The notes under the pieces: generated by a model | What the model was told of the DNA's origin: nothing | Seen by the model: the letters and a program-made list of their open reading frames with translations, nothing else | The model's database searches: none | Program-made: the position numbers and the translations under genes | Part shown: positions 1-6,352 of the stretch, one piece after another | Position numbering within the stretch: the stretch's first letter is position 1 | Layout of the letters: every line of letters begins with the position of its first letter | Source: Candidatus Melainabacteria bacterium | Lineage (GTDB): Bacteria > Cyanobacteriota > Vampirovibrionia > Obscuribacterales > Obscuribacteraceae | Length of the DNA: 26,001 nucleotides | NCBI GenBank assembly: GCA_003175915.1 | Contig: PSRH01000282.1 | Location: 1 to 26,001 of the forward strand | Reading direction: 5' to 3'

Positions 1-19
1 CCCCCCCTAAAAGCCAGCT

Positions 20-43
20 GGCCATGGGAGAAATCCCATGGTC
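20..43. other. Stem-loop with GAAA tetraloop
   Basis: CCATGGGA at 22-29 and TCCCATGG at 34-41 form a perfect 8-bp stem closed by GAAA. The stem extends by a G-T wobble and one or two more pairs to about 20-43. Read on the minus strand it is followed within about 10 bases by a second small palindrome (13-22) and TTTT. It could belong to the terminator of a gene outside the left edge. No T-run follows it directly on either strand, so its function is uncertain. Confidence 0.35.
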
Positions 44-86
44 AAGCGAATTCAGGAAGTGAAGGTAAGGTTACTAGTGCCACCAT

Positions 87-124
87 GAAATAAAACTGGT
101 GAGGTCAGAATGACCCCACCAGTT
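87..124 (-). terminator. Rho-independent terminator of the left minus-strand gene cluster
   Basis: AACTGGTG (94-101) pairs with CACCAGTT (117-124), and GGTCA (103-107) pairs with TGACC (111-115). One A/C mismatch lies between them and the loop is three bases. Read on the minus strand the stem is followed at once by the T-rich TTATTTC (93 to 87). It lies 34 bases after the stop of the 158-631 gene, where a terminator for the minus-strand cluster is expected. The + strand side lacks a T-tract. Confidence 0.7.
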
Positions 125-157
125 GGTCGCATCGCAGGAAAAACCGCTTTTAAAAAA

Positions 158-631
158 TCACGCTACTGAAGTGAAACCCTTCTTGCTTTGTCTGTTCGAT
201 TTCTTGCCGTATTCAGAGAGTCTTAAATTCAAATCGAGGCTTTGAGTTGGAGCGTCACTGTTGCTTAAGTAGATTCTCTCGTACACTCCTAACCGCATCG
301 GTCCGAGTTTTAGATTTTGGTCCAATTTGAGGTTGATCAAATTGAGGAATTTGACCATGCGGCTCAGTGCTTCCGCGGGACTGCGGCTCACTTCGACTTC
401 GGCTTGGAAAGCTTCGCGGATCGAATCTTGCGATCGCAACGAGCCAAAGGCGTTGCTTGTATTGATGATCCCGGCTACTTCCTCTGCCCTGACGGTCCGG
501 TCTAAAGCTTGTTGGGGATCACAATCCATATAGAACATTCGTTCTATCAGGTTGTTTTCTCCGATGCTTTCCGGGTCGGTAATAAGATTTGACAGTTTTT
601 CCGCCGTACTGAGCATTTCCGAAAACTCCAT
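158..631 (-). CDS. Hypothetical protein, 157 aa
   Basis: I do not recognise this family. The product is soluble, mostly helical in appearance, acidic in its first half and basic at its C-terminus, with no signal peptide or membrane segment. The ATG at 631 is chosen because GAGGGTGG stands 8 bases upstream. An in-frame ATG at 649 would add six residues but has no visible ribosome-binding site. It is the last gene of a three-gene minus-strand set, 143 bases after the calpain-like protease gene (124 if the upstream start is used), and a strong terminator follows. A small gene just downstream of a possible toxin-like protease might encode an immunity or accessory protein. That is inference from position only. 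Confidence 0.7.
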   Translation of the reverse strand: MEFSEMLSTAEKLSNLITDPESIGENNLIERMFYMDCDPQQALDRTVRAEEVAGIINTSNAFGSLRSQDSIREAFQAEVEVSRSPAEALSRMVKFLNLINLKLDQNLKLGPMRLGVYERIYLSNSDAPTQSLDLNLRLSEYGKKSNRQSKKGFTSVA

Positions 632-677
632 GACGCCAGCCACCCTCATGAGAGAATGCTAATCTCCACTTATGAAA

Positions 678-704
678 AATATATGAAAATCCTCTTAAAT
701 TCAA
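678..704 (-). promoter_or_regulatory. Possible promoter for the 157-aa gene
   Basis: On the minus strand TTGAAT (704-699) is followed, after a short 15-base spacer, by TATATT (683-678). This lies in an AT-rich gap between the protease gene and the small gene. The spacer is shorter than ideal, so this is weak. Read-through from the upstream genes is equally possible. Confidence 0.28.
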
Positions 705-773
705 ATGAAATATCTAAAGTTGTTGCTGGACAACACTTTCGGGATATTTTGGCCGTTTGGCAGTGACAAAAAA

Positions 774-2327
774 CTAAGTGCGGAACAGGCGACTGGGACT
801 GATCGTGCCTTCCATACCGGCCTGACCGCCCCACCAGTTTTCCAGGCGGTACCTGCCCTGGCTGTCCTTGCTTACTACTTGAGCGTGGGCGCCGCCCAAA
901 GTAATGGCTACCACGCCGCCATACTTTGCTATAGCCCGGTCGAAGGCAGCTTTGTCCTGTCTTTGGCCGAGATTAAAGACGGGGAATTTTGAGCCAAAAA
1001 TGGTCTGGTAAGCATGCTCAGCTTCGGGTGTAGTCGTGCCTCTGAATGCAGGGGTCATGTGCCTGAAACCAAATGTCTTGCCGAGCAAGGTAGTCATGGC
1101 ATGATTGAACCTGTCCTGTCCAGCTAGCGGGCCCATGTCACTGCTGTCAAATTTCAATCCTCTATATTGGCCTGTCGTGATGATGCTGGCATAAGCTTTA
1201 GCAACCCGATCTGGTGAGGCCATTTCTCCCAGGAAAAGGATGGAGTTTAGATAGCAGGATCCGATCTGACCCTGATTACAGTACTTCTGTGGGTTGGATA
1301 AAGAAAGAAGGCATTTTTCCACACCGTCTGTGAGAGCAGATCCTTTTAGAGCTGTGCTGCTCGCTTCGAAGACGGAAGAAAGGTGTCGCAATGCTGACGC
1401 GATTTGATCGTCGGACGGTTGCTTAACGCCAACTTTGCCCTGCTGATGGCAGCGGGCAATGAAACGATCTACGGCCTCCTCTACTTTCTTGTTATCCCCT
1501 TTGAAAAGACCAGCCTTGCCAGCGAGTTGTAGGAAATGCTCCCGTGCCGCACCCAGATCGCCGGCGGTGAGCCAATTCTCGCCAAAGATCTTGTCGAGCA
1601 TCTTGTCCATGAGATCATCGCCGCGGTAAGTCATTTGACCGCGCTCGTTGAACTTCACGTCCGTGATGTAATGCTTGTCGCCATTAGGTTCTTCGCGGAT
1701 AAACCGGTCGGTGTCGTTGACCCGCGTATTTGTCCAGGTCAGCGTTTTCCCGTCGAAGGTTTTGACTGTGTCGGTCCACTTGGTCACGAAAGTCGGGTCG
1801 GAACTCTTGCCGTATTCGAAGGCATGGGTGGATCCGTTCGATTCTGTTATCACATCCGTGCGGGCAACAATGCTGCCGTCCGGCTTTGTCGCAAAACCCA
1901 AGGTGGCGGAACTGCCGTCCTTGCCGAGGAGCTTTACCTTCCCGTTTTCATCTATGGTTATGTCTTTTGCATCGATGCTGCCGGAGGGGCCTTTCCCGGC
2001 TTTCATAAGCTCTTCGGCCGTAAACGTTTGCGTCTTGCCATTGATCGTGACAGTAAATTTGTCCCCATCACGCGTTACAGTTGGCTTGTCACCGGAGGGT
2101 AGTCCTGCCGGCTTGTCGCCCTCTTTGGGCTTGTCGGCTCTAACCAGGGTGAGATCGGTTAAGTCCCCTGTAGTGCGTTTAGGTTGGTCCGGTTGGACGC
2201 CGTCTTCGCGCAGCTTTAAAGAGCACTTTTGCAGCTTGGCCTTAGCTTCCAACGCGCTCGCAGAACTCGCATCGGCATCCGTTGCGTCAGTCAATCTTTT
2301 TGGTAGTTCAGGCGAACGGGTCGTCAA
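774..2327 (-). CDS. Calpain-like cysteine protease domain protein with RHS-like beta region, 517 aa
   Basis: The C-terminal third carries what looks like a complete calpain/papain-fold active site. The segment NQGQIGSCYLNS places Gln352 six residues before the likely nucleophile Cys358. GGAHAQVV supplies His481 and ENWWG supplies Asn497, matching the Q..C, GHAY and N-P-W-G signatures of calpains. Residues about 80-235 are glycine- and aspartate-rich short beta-strand units resembling RHS/YD-type repeats. Residues 240-340 look helical. The N-terminus (about 1-75) is low-complexity and charged, and no signal peptide is visible. The start is TTG at 2327, with AAGGAGG 11 bases upstream and an in-frame stop shortly before it. 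It lies 52 bases after the 466-aa gene. The substrate is unknown. Intracellular processing enzyme and exported effector both remain possible. Confidence 0.75.
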   Translation of the reverse strand: MTTRSPELPKRLTDATDADASSASALEAKAKLQKCSLKLREDGVQPDQPKRTTGDLTDLTLVRADKPKEGDKPAGLPSGDKPTVTRDGDKFTVTINGKTQTFTAEELMKAGKGPSGSIDAKDITIDENGKVKLLGKDGSSATLGFATKPDGSIVARTDVITESNGSTHAFEYGKSSDPTFVTKWTDTVKTFDGKTLTWTNTRVNDTDRFIREEPNGDKHYITDVKFNERGQMTYRGDDLMDKMLDKIFGENWLTAGDLGAAREHFLQLAGKAGLFKGDNKKVEEAVDRFIARCHQQGKVGVKQPSDDQIASALRHLSSVFEASSTALKGSALTDGVEKCLLSLSNPQKYCNQGQIGSCYLNSILFLGEMASPDRVAKAYASIITTGQYRGLKFDSSDMGPLAGQDRFNHAMTTLLGKTFGFRHMTPAFRGTTTPEAEHAYQTIFGSKFPVFNLGQRQDKAAFDRAIAKYGGVVAITLGGAHAQVVSKDSQGRYRLENWWGGQAGMEGTISPSRLFRT

Positions 2328-2379
2328 CGCGAACTCAACCTCCTTCTCGCGTCATGCTGGTCTCAATAGCGTGCATAAG

Positions 2380-3780
2380 TTAGCGTTTGAAGAGATCTGT
2401 AAATGCTGTCGGTTTGATTTGCAGGTCCATCAACGTTTCTTTCACGGCTTTCTGGTAGTCCTCAACCGCTTTCTTGCGTGCGGTTGGTTCAGTCGGCAGT
2501 TCGGGATTTACCTGTTTCCTTTGTGTGCCTGCTAAGAGGACAGCCAGGTCACAGACAGCTCTCTGCACATTGGTATTCGGCTTTCCATCTCCGGTGCTGA
2601 ACAGTCGGGCTACATCGGAGGCGCCGGCCTCACCTTTTTCGACCTTTTGCTGGAAGGTGGCTATCTCTTTAAACATAGCCATATTCGGAGTCTTACCGTC
2701 TTCACCAAGAAGCTGTTTCTTGAAGCCTGTTAGAGCGGCGGCGCCGTCCTTGTCTCCGGCATCGGTTAGCTTTTTGATTTGACCATCGAGGCCATCAGAA
2801 ATGGCCTTCATTTCCTTGCCGTCATCGGCTTTCAAAGCAGCTTCTAGTTCCTTCTCAGCATCCGCGTCGCCATTGGCAATCCGTTTCAAGAGATCGCGAA
2901 TCTTCGGCGATAAGAAAGCGCTCAAGAATTGTCCATAATATGCAGGATGCAGACCACCACTCTTCAGTAGGGTATCCCCAAACTTCGTGGTGAAGTCTCT
3001 GGCTTGGGCGGCCTTATCCTTGCCGTTTACGATACTGTCGACATCATCCTTATCAGGCTTGATCTTATCCTCGCCGTCCGGCTTGATATTGTTGTCGTCC
3101 GGATTGGGTCTCGGATTAGGATTTGGCCGAGTATCCCCGCCGTTGTTGTCCGGCGGTGGCTTGATGTCATCTTCGTCTTTGCCGTCTGGTTTCGGCTTGG
3201 GCATGTGTTCCTTGACGGCCGTGTTGAACTTGCTTTCGAAATCGCTGTCGAAGGCGACTTTGCCGCCGGTTTCGTCCTTGAATACTGGTGCGGCCACGCC
3301 TTCCGGTAGGTGCGAGGCTTGCATGTTGCCTGCGTCAATTGCGGCCTTCTGGATGGCGTCTTTCGAGGCACCTTCTTCATACGCGACGCGAATGTTGGCT
3401 TCATTGCCAGTAAATCCTTCGCGATAAACAACGCTATTATCGGCTCGCACCAAGACATCCGTGGGTTTAGCTGCGTCGAATGGTGCTACGGTTACTGTTG
3501 GTGGAGCGTCGGCTGGTTTGAGAGCATCTACCTTGGGGATATCCCCGGTAGGTGGAGCGAGGTGGACGTCAGCCGGTGCCGGCTTCCACCCAAGATCCGC
3601 AGGAGCGGGCGCGGCCATCGGCATATCCCCTCGGGCGAAAACTGTGGATGGAAAGGATGCCGGCATCGTCATAGGTGCCTCGAAGCGGGCAAATCCGCCC
3701 CCTTGTACAACGGCGGGAAAATTCAGGGCTGAAGGTATGGCGCCGTCCCCTGCTGCTGCCGGTCTGTCAGAACCACTCAT
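2380..3780 (-). CDS. Hypothetical protein with Pro/Asp/Asn-rich linker, 466 aa
   Basis: No family is recognised. Residues 1-105 are rich in Ala, Pro and Met and probably disordered. Residues 107-190 look like a small folded domain. Residues about 194-248 form a linker of Pro, Asp, Asn and Lys with near-repeats such as RPNPNPRPNP. Residues 255-466 are predicted by eye to be helical and contain many Lys, Asp and Ala. There is no signal peptide or transmembrane segment. The ATG at 3780 is chosen over an in-frame GTG at 3789 because AGGAGAG lies 8 bases before the ATG and only a base or two from the GTG. It is the first gene of the minus-strand set that includes the calpain-like protease, so a linked role (partner, substrate or carrier) is plausible but unproven. 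Confidence 0.8.
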   Translation of the reverse strand: MSGSDRPAAAGDGAIPSALNFPAVVQGGGFARFEAPMTMPASFPSTVFARGDMPMAAPAPADLGWKPAPADVHLAPPTGDIPKVDALKPADAPPTVTVAPFDAAKPTDVLVRADNSVVYREGFTGNEANIRVAYEEGASKDAIQKAAIDAGNMQASHLPEGVAAPVFKDETGGKVAFDSDFESKFNTAVKEHMPKPKPDGKDEDDIKPPPDNNGGDTRPNPNPRPNPDDNNIKPDGEDKIKPDKDDVDSIVNGKDKAAQARDFTTKFGDTLLKSGGLHPAYYGQFLSAFLSPKIRDLLKRIANGDADAEKELEAALKADDGKEMKAISDGLDGQIKKLTDAGDKDGAAALTGFKKQLLGEDGKTPNMAMFKEIATFQQKVEKGEAGASDVARLFSTGDGKPNTNVQRAVCDLAVLLAGTQRKQVNPELPTEPTARKKAVEDYQKAVKETLMDLQIKPTAFTDLFKR

Positions 3781-3952
3781 TGTGCTCACTCTCCTTGCTA
3801 ACCCGCTCTACGAAAAATTTTCAACTCGAAACAACCCGGCACTGCCTGGGTTTGTTTGCGGCTTGATTGGTTAATCGGTCAGAAGACCTTAGGAACATTT
3901 AGTCCACGAGTCCATCGTATGGAGAGTTTGTGAGATACCTGTGAGGCCCAGC

Positions 3953-4219
3953 TCATTTAGCCAGTTTGAACATCGTATTTCTCCCATTTTTATACTCGAT
4001 ATCGTGACTTAAAGCAGGCTGGACTGGCACTGGCGAATCGGCAGTGCCAAGAATCGCTACTTCTTCTATAGGGGATTGCAATTCAGGCTGGCGAATTTGG
4101 GTCATCGATTGGTTCGCCGTGACATGTAAGACAGATCCGAAAATGTCGTCTGCCAACTTATCGGCCGGCCGAATATTTGTAACTTTGAGCGCCGTCCCAA
4201 TTGACGCCTTAATAGCCAA
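3953..4219 (-). CDS. Doubtful small ORF, 88 aa
   Basis: This reading frame begins with TTG at 4219 and has no convincing ribosome-binding site. Its start overlaps the leu promoter on the other strand. The composition (Asp, Glu, Lys and hydrophobics mixed) is protein-like, but no motif is recognised. It is the only candidate gene in the stretch 3781-4236. That stretch otherwise shows only the ribosome-binding site of the 466-aa gene at its left end and the leu promoter at its right end. It may be a relic or a chance frame. Confidence 0.25.
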   Translation of the reverse strand: MAIKASIGTALKVTNIRPADKLADDIFGSVLHVTANQSMTQIRQPELQSPIEEVAILGTADSPVPVQPALSHDIEYKNGRNTMFKLAK

Positions 4220-4230
4220 ACGTATATAAC
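4201..4230 (+). promoter_or_regulatory. Sigma-70-type promoter of leuL-leuA
   Basis: TTGACG (4201-4206) is followed after 16 bases by TATATA (4223-4228), or after 18 bases by TATAAC (4225-4230). The expected transcription start is about 4235-4238, essentially on the ATG of the leader peptide at 4237. The second BCAA unit uses an identical TTGACG -35 box. Confidence 0.7.
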
Positions 4231-4236
4231 CAGACC

Positions 4237-4320
4237 ATGATCACTCCGTGCCAACCACAAACCCTTTCTCTGTTGCTTTTGGGCAAACTGGGTTTGCTGC
4301 TTTTGGATTTGCGCGTATAG
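4237..4320 (+). CDS. leuL: leu operon leader peptide, 27 aa
   Basis: This is a 27-codon frame, ATG at 4237 to TAG at 4318-4320. Eleven of its 27 residues are leucine, clustered as LSLLLLGKLGLLLLDL (codons 10-25). It sits between a promoter and a terminator hairpin ahead of leuA, as a leucine attenuator leader should. The Leu codons are TTG (5), CTG (3) and CTT (3). The frame is closed upstream by TAG at 4213-4215, and ATG 4237 is its only ordinary start. There is no ribosome-binding site, and the predicted transcript begins at or within two bases of the ATG, so translation is probably leaderless. The stop codon lies inside the antiterminator strand (4318-4328), so a ribosome that reaches it would mask that strand and allow termination. 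Function is inferred from composition and position. Confidence 0.88.
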   Translation: MITPCQPQTLSLLLLGKLGLLLLDLRV

Positions 4321-4366
4321 ACGGAGCCTGACTAGATCAGAATTAGTAGATTAATGGCTCTGTCTA
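4318..4366 (+). promoter_or_regulatory. Antiterminator of the leu attenuator
   Basis: Bases 4318-4328 (TAGACGGAGCC) pair with 4356-4366 (GGCTCTGTCTA) over 11 bp with one G-U. The second strand is also the left arm of the terminator, so the two structures exclude each other. The 9-mer GACGGAGCC occurs twice, at 4320-4328 and 4371-4379, as alternative partners for one central strand. A further 6-bp pairing, CTCCGT (4244-4249) with ACGGAG (4321-4326), could act as the protector (1:2) hairpin when the leader is not translated. Confidence 0.82.
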
Positions 4367-4387
4367 ACAAGACGGAGCCATTTTGTT
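4353..4387 (+). terminator. Intrinsic terminator (attenuator) before leuA
   Basis: A 12-bp stem, AATGGCTCTGTC (4353-4364) with GACGGAGCCATT (4371-4382), has one T-G wobble, the six-base loop TAACAA and an overlapping TTTTGTT tract (4381-4387). It ends just before the leuA ribosome-binding site (GGAG, 4391-4394). This is a textbook intrinsic terminator placed between leader peptide and structural gene, so it should cut off leuA transcription when leucine is plentiful. Confidence 0.88.
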
Positions 4388-4401
4388 CGAGGAGAAACGG
4401 G

Positions 4402-6060
4402 ATGACTGACGACTACCATATAAGGATATTCGATACCACCCTGCGTGATGGGCAGCAATGCCCCGGGGCGGGTATGAGTTTCGAGAAGAATATTGAATAC
4501 GCACGCCTGGCAAGCAAGCTACGGATCGACGTTCTCGAGGCCGGTTTCCCATCGGCTAGCAAGGTGGACTTTGAAATCGTCAATACGATTGCGCAGGAGT
4601 TCGGAACCTCGAAACACTCGCCAGTGATCGCGGCACTGTGTCAATTGCGAGAAGAGCAAGTGATCAAAACTATCGAGGCACTGAAACCGGCTGTGTCATT
4701 TGGCAAAGCCCGCTTGCATACATATGTGCCTGTCGATCCGGTATTGATGCCGGCATCGCTCGGTGATCGAGCCGAGGACAAGGCGGGAATCATCAAAGAT
4801 CTATATAAGCTTGTAAAGATGGCTCGCCAGGAAGGTCTGGAAGTGGAGTTCAGCCCGGAAGGATACTCCAAGATGAGTGGCAACTTCGATTTTGTCACTG
4901 AGCTTATCAGGGCGGCAATTTCAGCCGGGGCAGCAGTGATTAACTGCCCAGACACCATCGGCGGGGCGTCAGTCTTCGAGGGTGAAGAATACTTCGTCAG
5001 AAAAATGAGCCACCACGCCGAGATCATGAAAAAGGAATTCCCCAAGAACCAAATTATCTGGTCGGTTCATTGTCACAACGACTTTGGTCTGGCCGTGCAG
5101 AATTCCTGCAATGCCGTTTTTCATGGACCGGCCCGTCAAATCGAAGGTTGCATAAATGGTATCGGCGAGCGGGCCGGCAACGCTTCGCTGGAACAATGCA
5201 TAGTTCTCATCGAACATTTTGGCAAGCGCCAGAACGGTCAGGATCAAAAGCCGTATTACACTACGATTGCCACAGAGTATCTGCAAAGCATTTCTGATTA
5301 TGTAAGCATTAACATGCTGCCTCGCCAGCCACATTCGCCTGTATGTGGAGACAATGCGGCGAAGCACTCCTCAGGTGGCCACACCAACGCTGTTTTGAAG
5401 AATCCCTTGGCCTATCAGCCCTTTGATCCGCGTGAGATTGGCAAAGACATAAGCTTACTCTTTGGACCGATGAGTGGCGGCAATCACGCTAAATCGATCA
5501 TCGAGAAATCCGGCTATGTCTGCGATGACTCAGAGAAGGCGGAAATTGCCCAGTTCATCAAAGATCGTTATAAGGCGCGACGCAAAGGGATCACGGATAA
5601 AGAGCTGATCGAGATGTACTTCGAATTCCGCAACCCGATTGTCATTGAGCGATTCGACTATTCAAGAACCAGCAGCCGTGCTGAATTGATTTTGCATGGA
5701 AAATTCTATGGACAAAAGGGCGAGTTCCAGGAGTTCCACGAAGGAAAAGACTCGGCCCTTGCCGCTCTCAAGAAGTTGATTGAAAAGCATTCGGGCGAGG
5801 AATTCGAAATTCTCGGATTGCGCAGTCAATCGGATGTTACCGGCATAAACGCCAATAGCGTCACGAAGATTTCAATCATGACTAACGAAGCGAAAGTCTA
5901 TGACGGCACCGGCGTGGACCAGGATCTTGAAATTTCGGCCATGAAGGCTCTCATCGATGCCGTGAACCGTGCTTACATCGTCGAGCACTTCAGTCTCAAT
6001 AAATCTGTGAAAAGTTATGTCACAGAGGAAAACACCGAGGATTCCCTAATTTCCGCCTAG
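4402..6060 (+). CDS. leuA: 2-isopropylmalate synthase
   Basis: It condenses acetyl-CoA with 2-ketoisovalerate, the committed step of leucine synthesis. The 552-residue product has the DRE-TIM fold: DTTLRDGQQ (11-19), EAGFPSAS (46-53), metal-binding HCH (H223, H225) in SVHCHNDFG, and NGIGERAGN (252-260). The C-terminal allosteric domain (about 425-530, with DGTGVDQD) binds leucine in this family. EAGFPSAS separates it from citramalate synthases, which have EGGWPG like the cimA product of this window. Residues 324-333 (SGGHTNAVLK) differ from the common SGIHQDGVLK. The ATG at 4402 is chosen: GGAG lies 7 bases before it, whereas the upstream in-frame ATG at 4354 falls inside the attenuator stem. 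Leucine probably controls it twice, by attenuation and by feedback. Confidence 0.92.
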   Translation: MTDDYHIRIFDTTLRDGQQCPGAGMSFEKNIEYARLASKLRIDVLEAGFPSASKVDFEIVNTIAQEFGTSKHSPVIAALCQLREEQVIKTIEALKPAVSFGKARLHTYVPVDPVLMPASLGDRAEDKAGIIKDLYKLVKMARQEGLEVEFSPEGYSKMSGNFDFVTELIRAAISAGAAVINCPDTIGGASVFEGEEYFVRKMSHHAEIMKKEFPKNQIIWSVHCHNDFGLAVQNSCNAVFHGPARQIEGCINGIGERAGNASLEQCIVLIEHFGKRQNGQDQKPYYTTIATEYLQSISDYVSINMLPRQPHSPVCGDNAAKHSSGGHTNAVLKNPLAYQPFDPREIGKDISLLFGPMSGGNHAKSIIEKSGYVCDDSEKAEIAQFIKDRYKARRKGITDKELIEMYFEFRNPIVIERFDYSRTSSRAELILHGKFYGQKGEFQEFHEGKDSALAALKKLIEKHSGEEFEILGLRSQSDVTGINANSVTKISIMTNEAKVYDGTGVDQDLEISAMKALIDAVNRAYIVEHFSLNKSVKSYVTEENTEDSLISA

Positions 6061-6097
6061 GTTTGGATACATTTGTTGACTACCCGCTAGAAAAGGC

Positions 6098-6125
6098 TTG
6101 ACGCAGGTTCTCAGTGAGGTATCCT
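6098..6125 (+). promoter_or_regulatory. Promoter of the ilvL-ilvD...ilvE unit
   Basis: TTGACG (6098-6103), a 16-base spacer and TATCCT (6120-6125) form a plausible sigma-70 promoter in the gap after leuA. Transcription would start near 6132, about 68 bases before the leader peptide. No terminator is visible after leuA, so read-through from the leu promoter into this unit is also possible. The rest of 6061-6199 holds no gene that I can see. Confidence 0.55.
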
Positions 6126-6199
6126 ACAAGAAGGCGGCTGTAGTTACCGTCTAATGTTCTGTCCGCGTTAAACCAACTGCCAAGATAAGGTTTCGCTAA

Positions 6200-6277
6200 G
6201 TGTTTAGTTCTGTACAAGTAGTGTTGTTCGTAATTCTGGTGCTCATTTTGCGCACAGGGTGCGGGCTGGCTACTTAG
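6200..6277 (+). CDS. ilvL: ilv operon leader peptide, 25 aa
   Basis: This is a 25-codon frame from GTG 6200 to TAG 6275-6277. Its core is VQVVLFVILVLIL (codons 5-17), and 12 of 25 residues are Val, Ile or Leu. This mixed composition matches the role of enterobacterial ilvL leaders. AAGG (6187-6190) lies 9 bases before the GTG, and an in-frame TAA directly precedes it, so GTG 6200 is the first possible start; GTG 6221 is a shorter alternative. The antiterminator strand (6256-6265) begins two codons after the control-codon run. A stalled ribosome would leave it free, while one reaching the stop would cover it. Its location immediately before ilvD and eight further BCAA genes supports the call. 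Function is inferred. Confidence 0.85.
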   Translation: MFSSVQVVLFVILVLILRTGCGLAT

Positions 6278-6315
6278 TACACAGTACAAAAGTCGACATT
6301 AAGCCCCCGCACCCT
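6256..6315 (+). promoter_or_regulatory. Antiterminator of the ilv attenuator
   Basis: AGGGTGCGGG (6256-6265) is perfectly complementary over 10 bp to CCCGCACCCT (6306-6315). The latter includes most of the left arm of the downstream terminator-like hairpin, so only one of the two can form. The first strand lies inside the leader reading frame, just after its Val/Ile/Leu codons. The leader's ends can also pair (TGTACAAGTA 6211-6220 with 6271-6281, one bulge), which might form a protector structure. Confidence 0.78.
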
Positions 6316-6338
6316 CACCAAGAGGAGCGGGGGTTTAA
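6299..6338 (+). terminator. Terminator-like attenuator hairpin before ilvD
   Basis: TTAAGCCCCCGC (6299-6310) pairs with GCGGGGGTTTAA (6327-6338), 12 bp with one G-U. An inner CCTC/GAGG helix (6313-6316 with 6322-6325) follows after small mismatches. The stem ends five bases before the ilvD ribosome-binding site (AGGAAGG 6343-6349). The GC-rich stem is very stable, but only TTT follows the GC block, so termination may be less efficient than at the leu attenuator or may need a factor. Confidence 0.72.
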
Positions 6339-6352
6339 GCATAGGAAGGTAA

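Noticed and set aside
1..7. Run of seven C at the left edge
   Set aside because: It is a short homopolymer with no other context and could be an assembly edge effect; nothing can be built on it.
705..992. 95-codon + strand frame beginning MKYLKLLLDN
   Set aside because: Most of it lies antisense to the end of the protease gene, and it has no convincing ribosome-binding site or domain.
1536..2535. Long + strand reading frames (188 and 286 codons) opposite the calpain-like protease gene
   Set aside because: They are antisense shadows. The minus-strand frame has a ribosome-binding site and a recognisable active site; these have unnatural Ser/Pro/Val-rich compositions and no start signals.
2987..3874. 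Several + strand frames of 100-146 codons opposite the 466-aa gene
   Set aside because: They mirror the Pro/Asp-rich linker and Ala-rich regions and carry no recognisable motif. The minus strand has the clear start signal.
4354..4401. Upstream ATG that would lengthen LeuA by 16 residues
   Set aside because: It lies inside the attenuator stem and has no ribosome-binding site; ATG 4402 has GGAG at the right distance, and the LeuA similarity begins there.
4201..6352. T-box riboswitch or metabolite riboswitch before leuA or ilvD
   Set aside because: I saw no T-box core (TGGNACCGCG-like bulge) or long specifier stem; the short Leu- and Val/Ile/Leu-rich frames explain the switching hairpins better.
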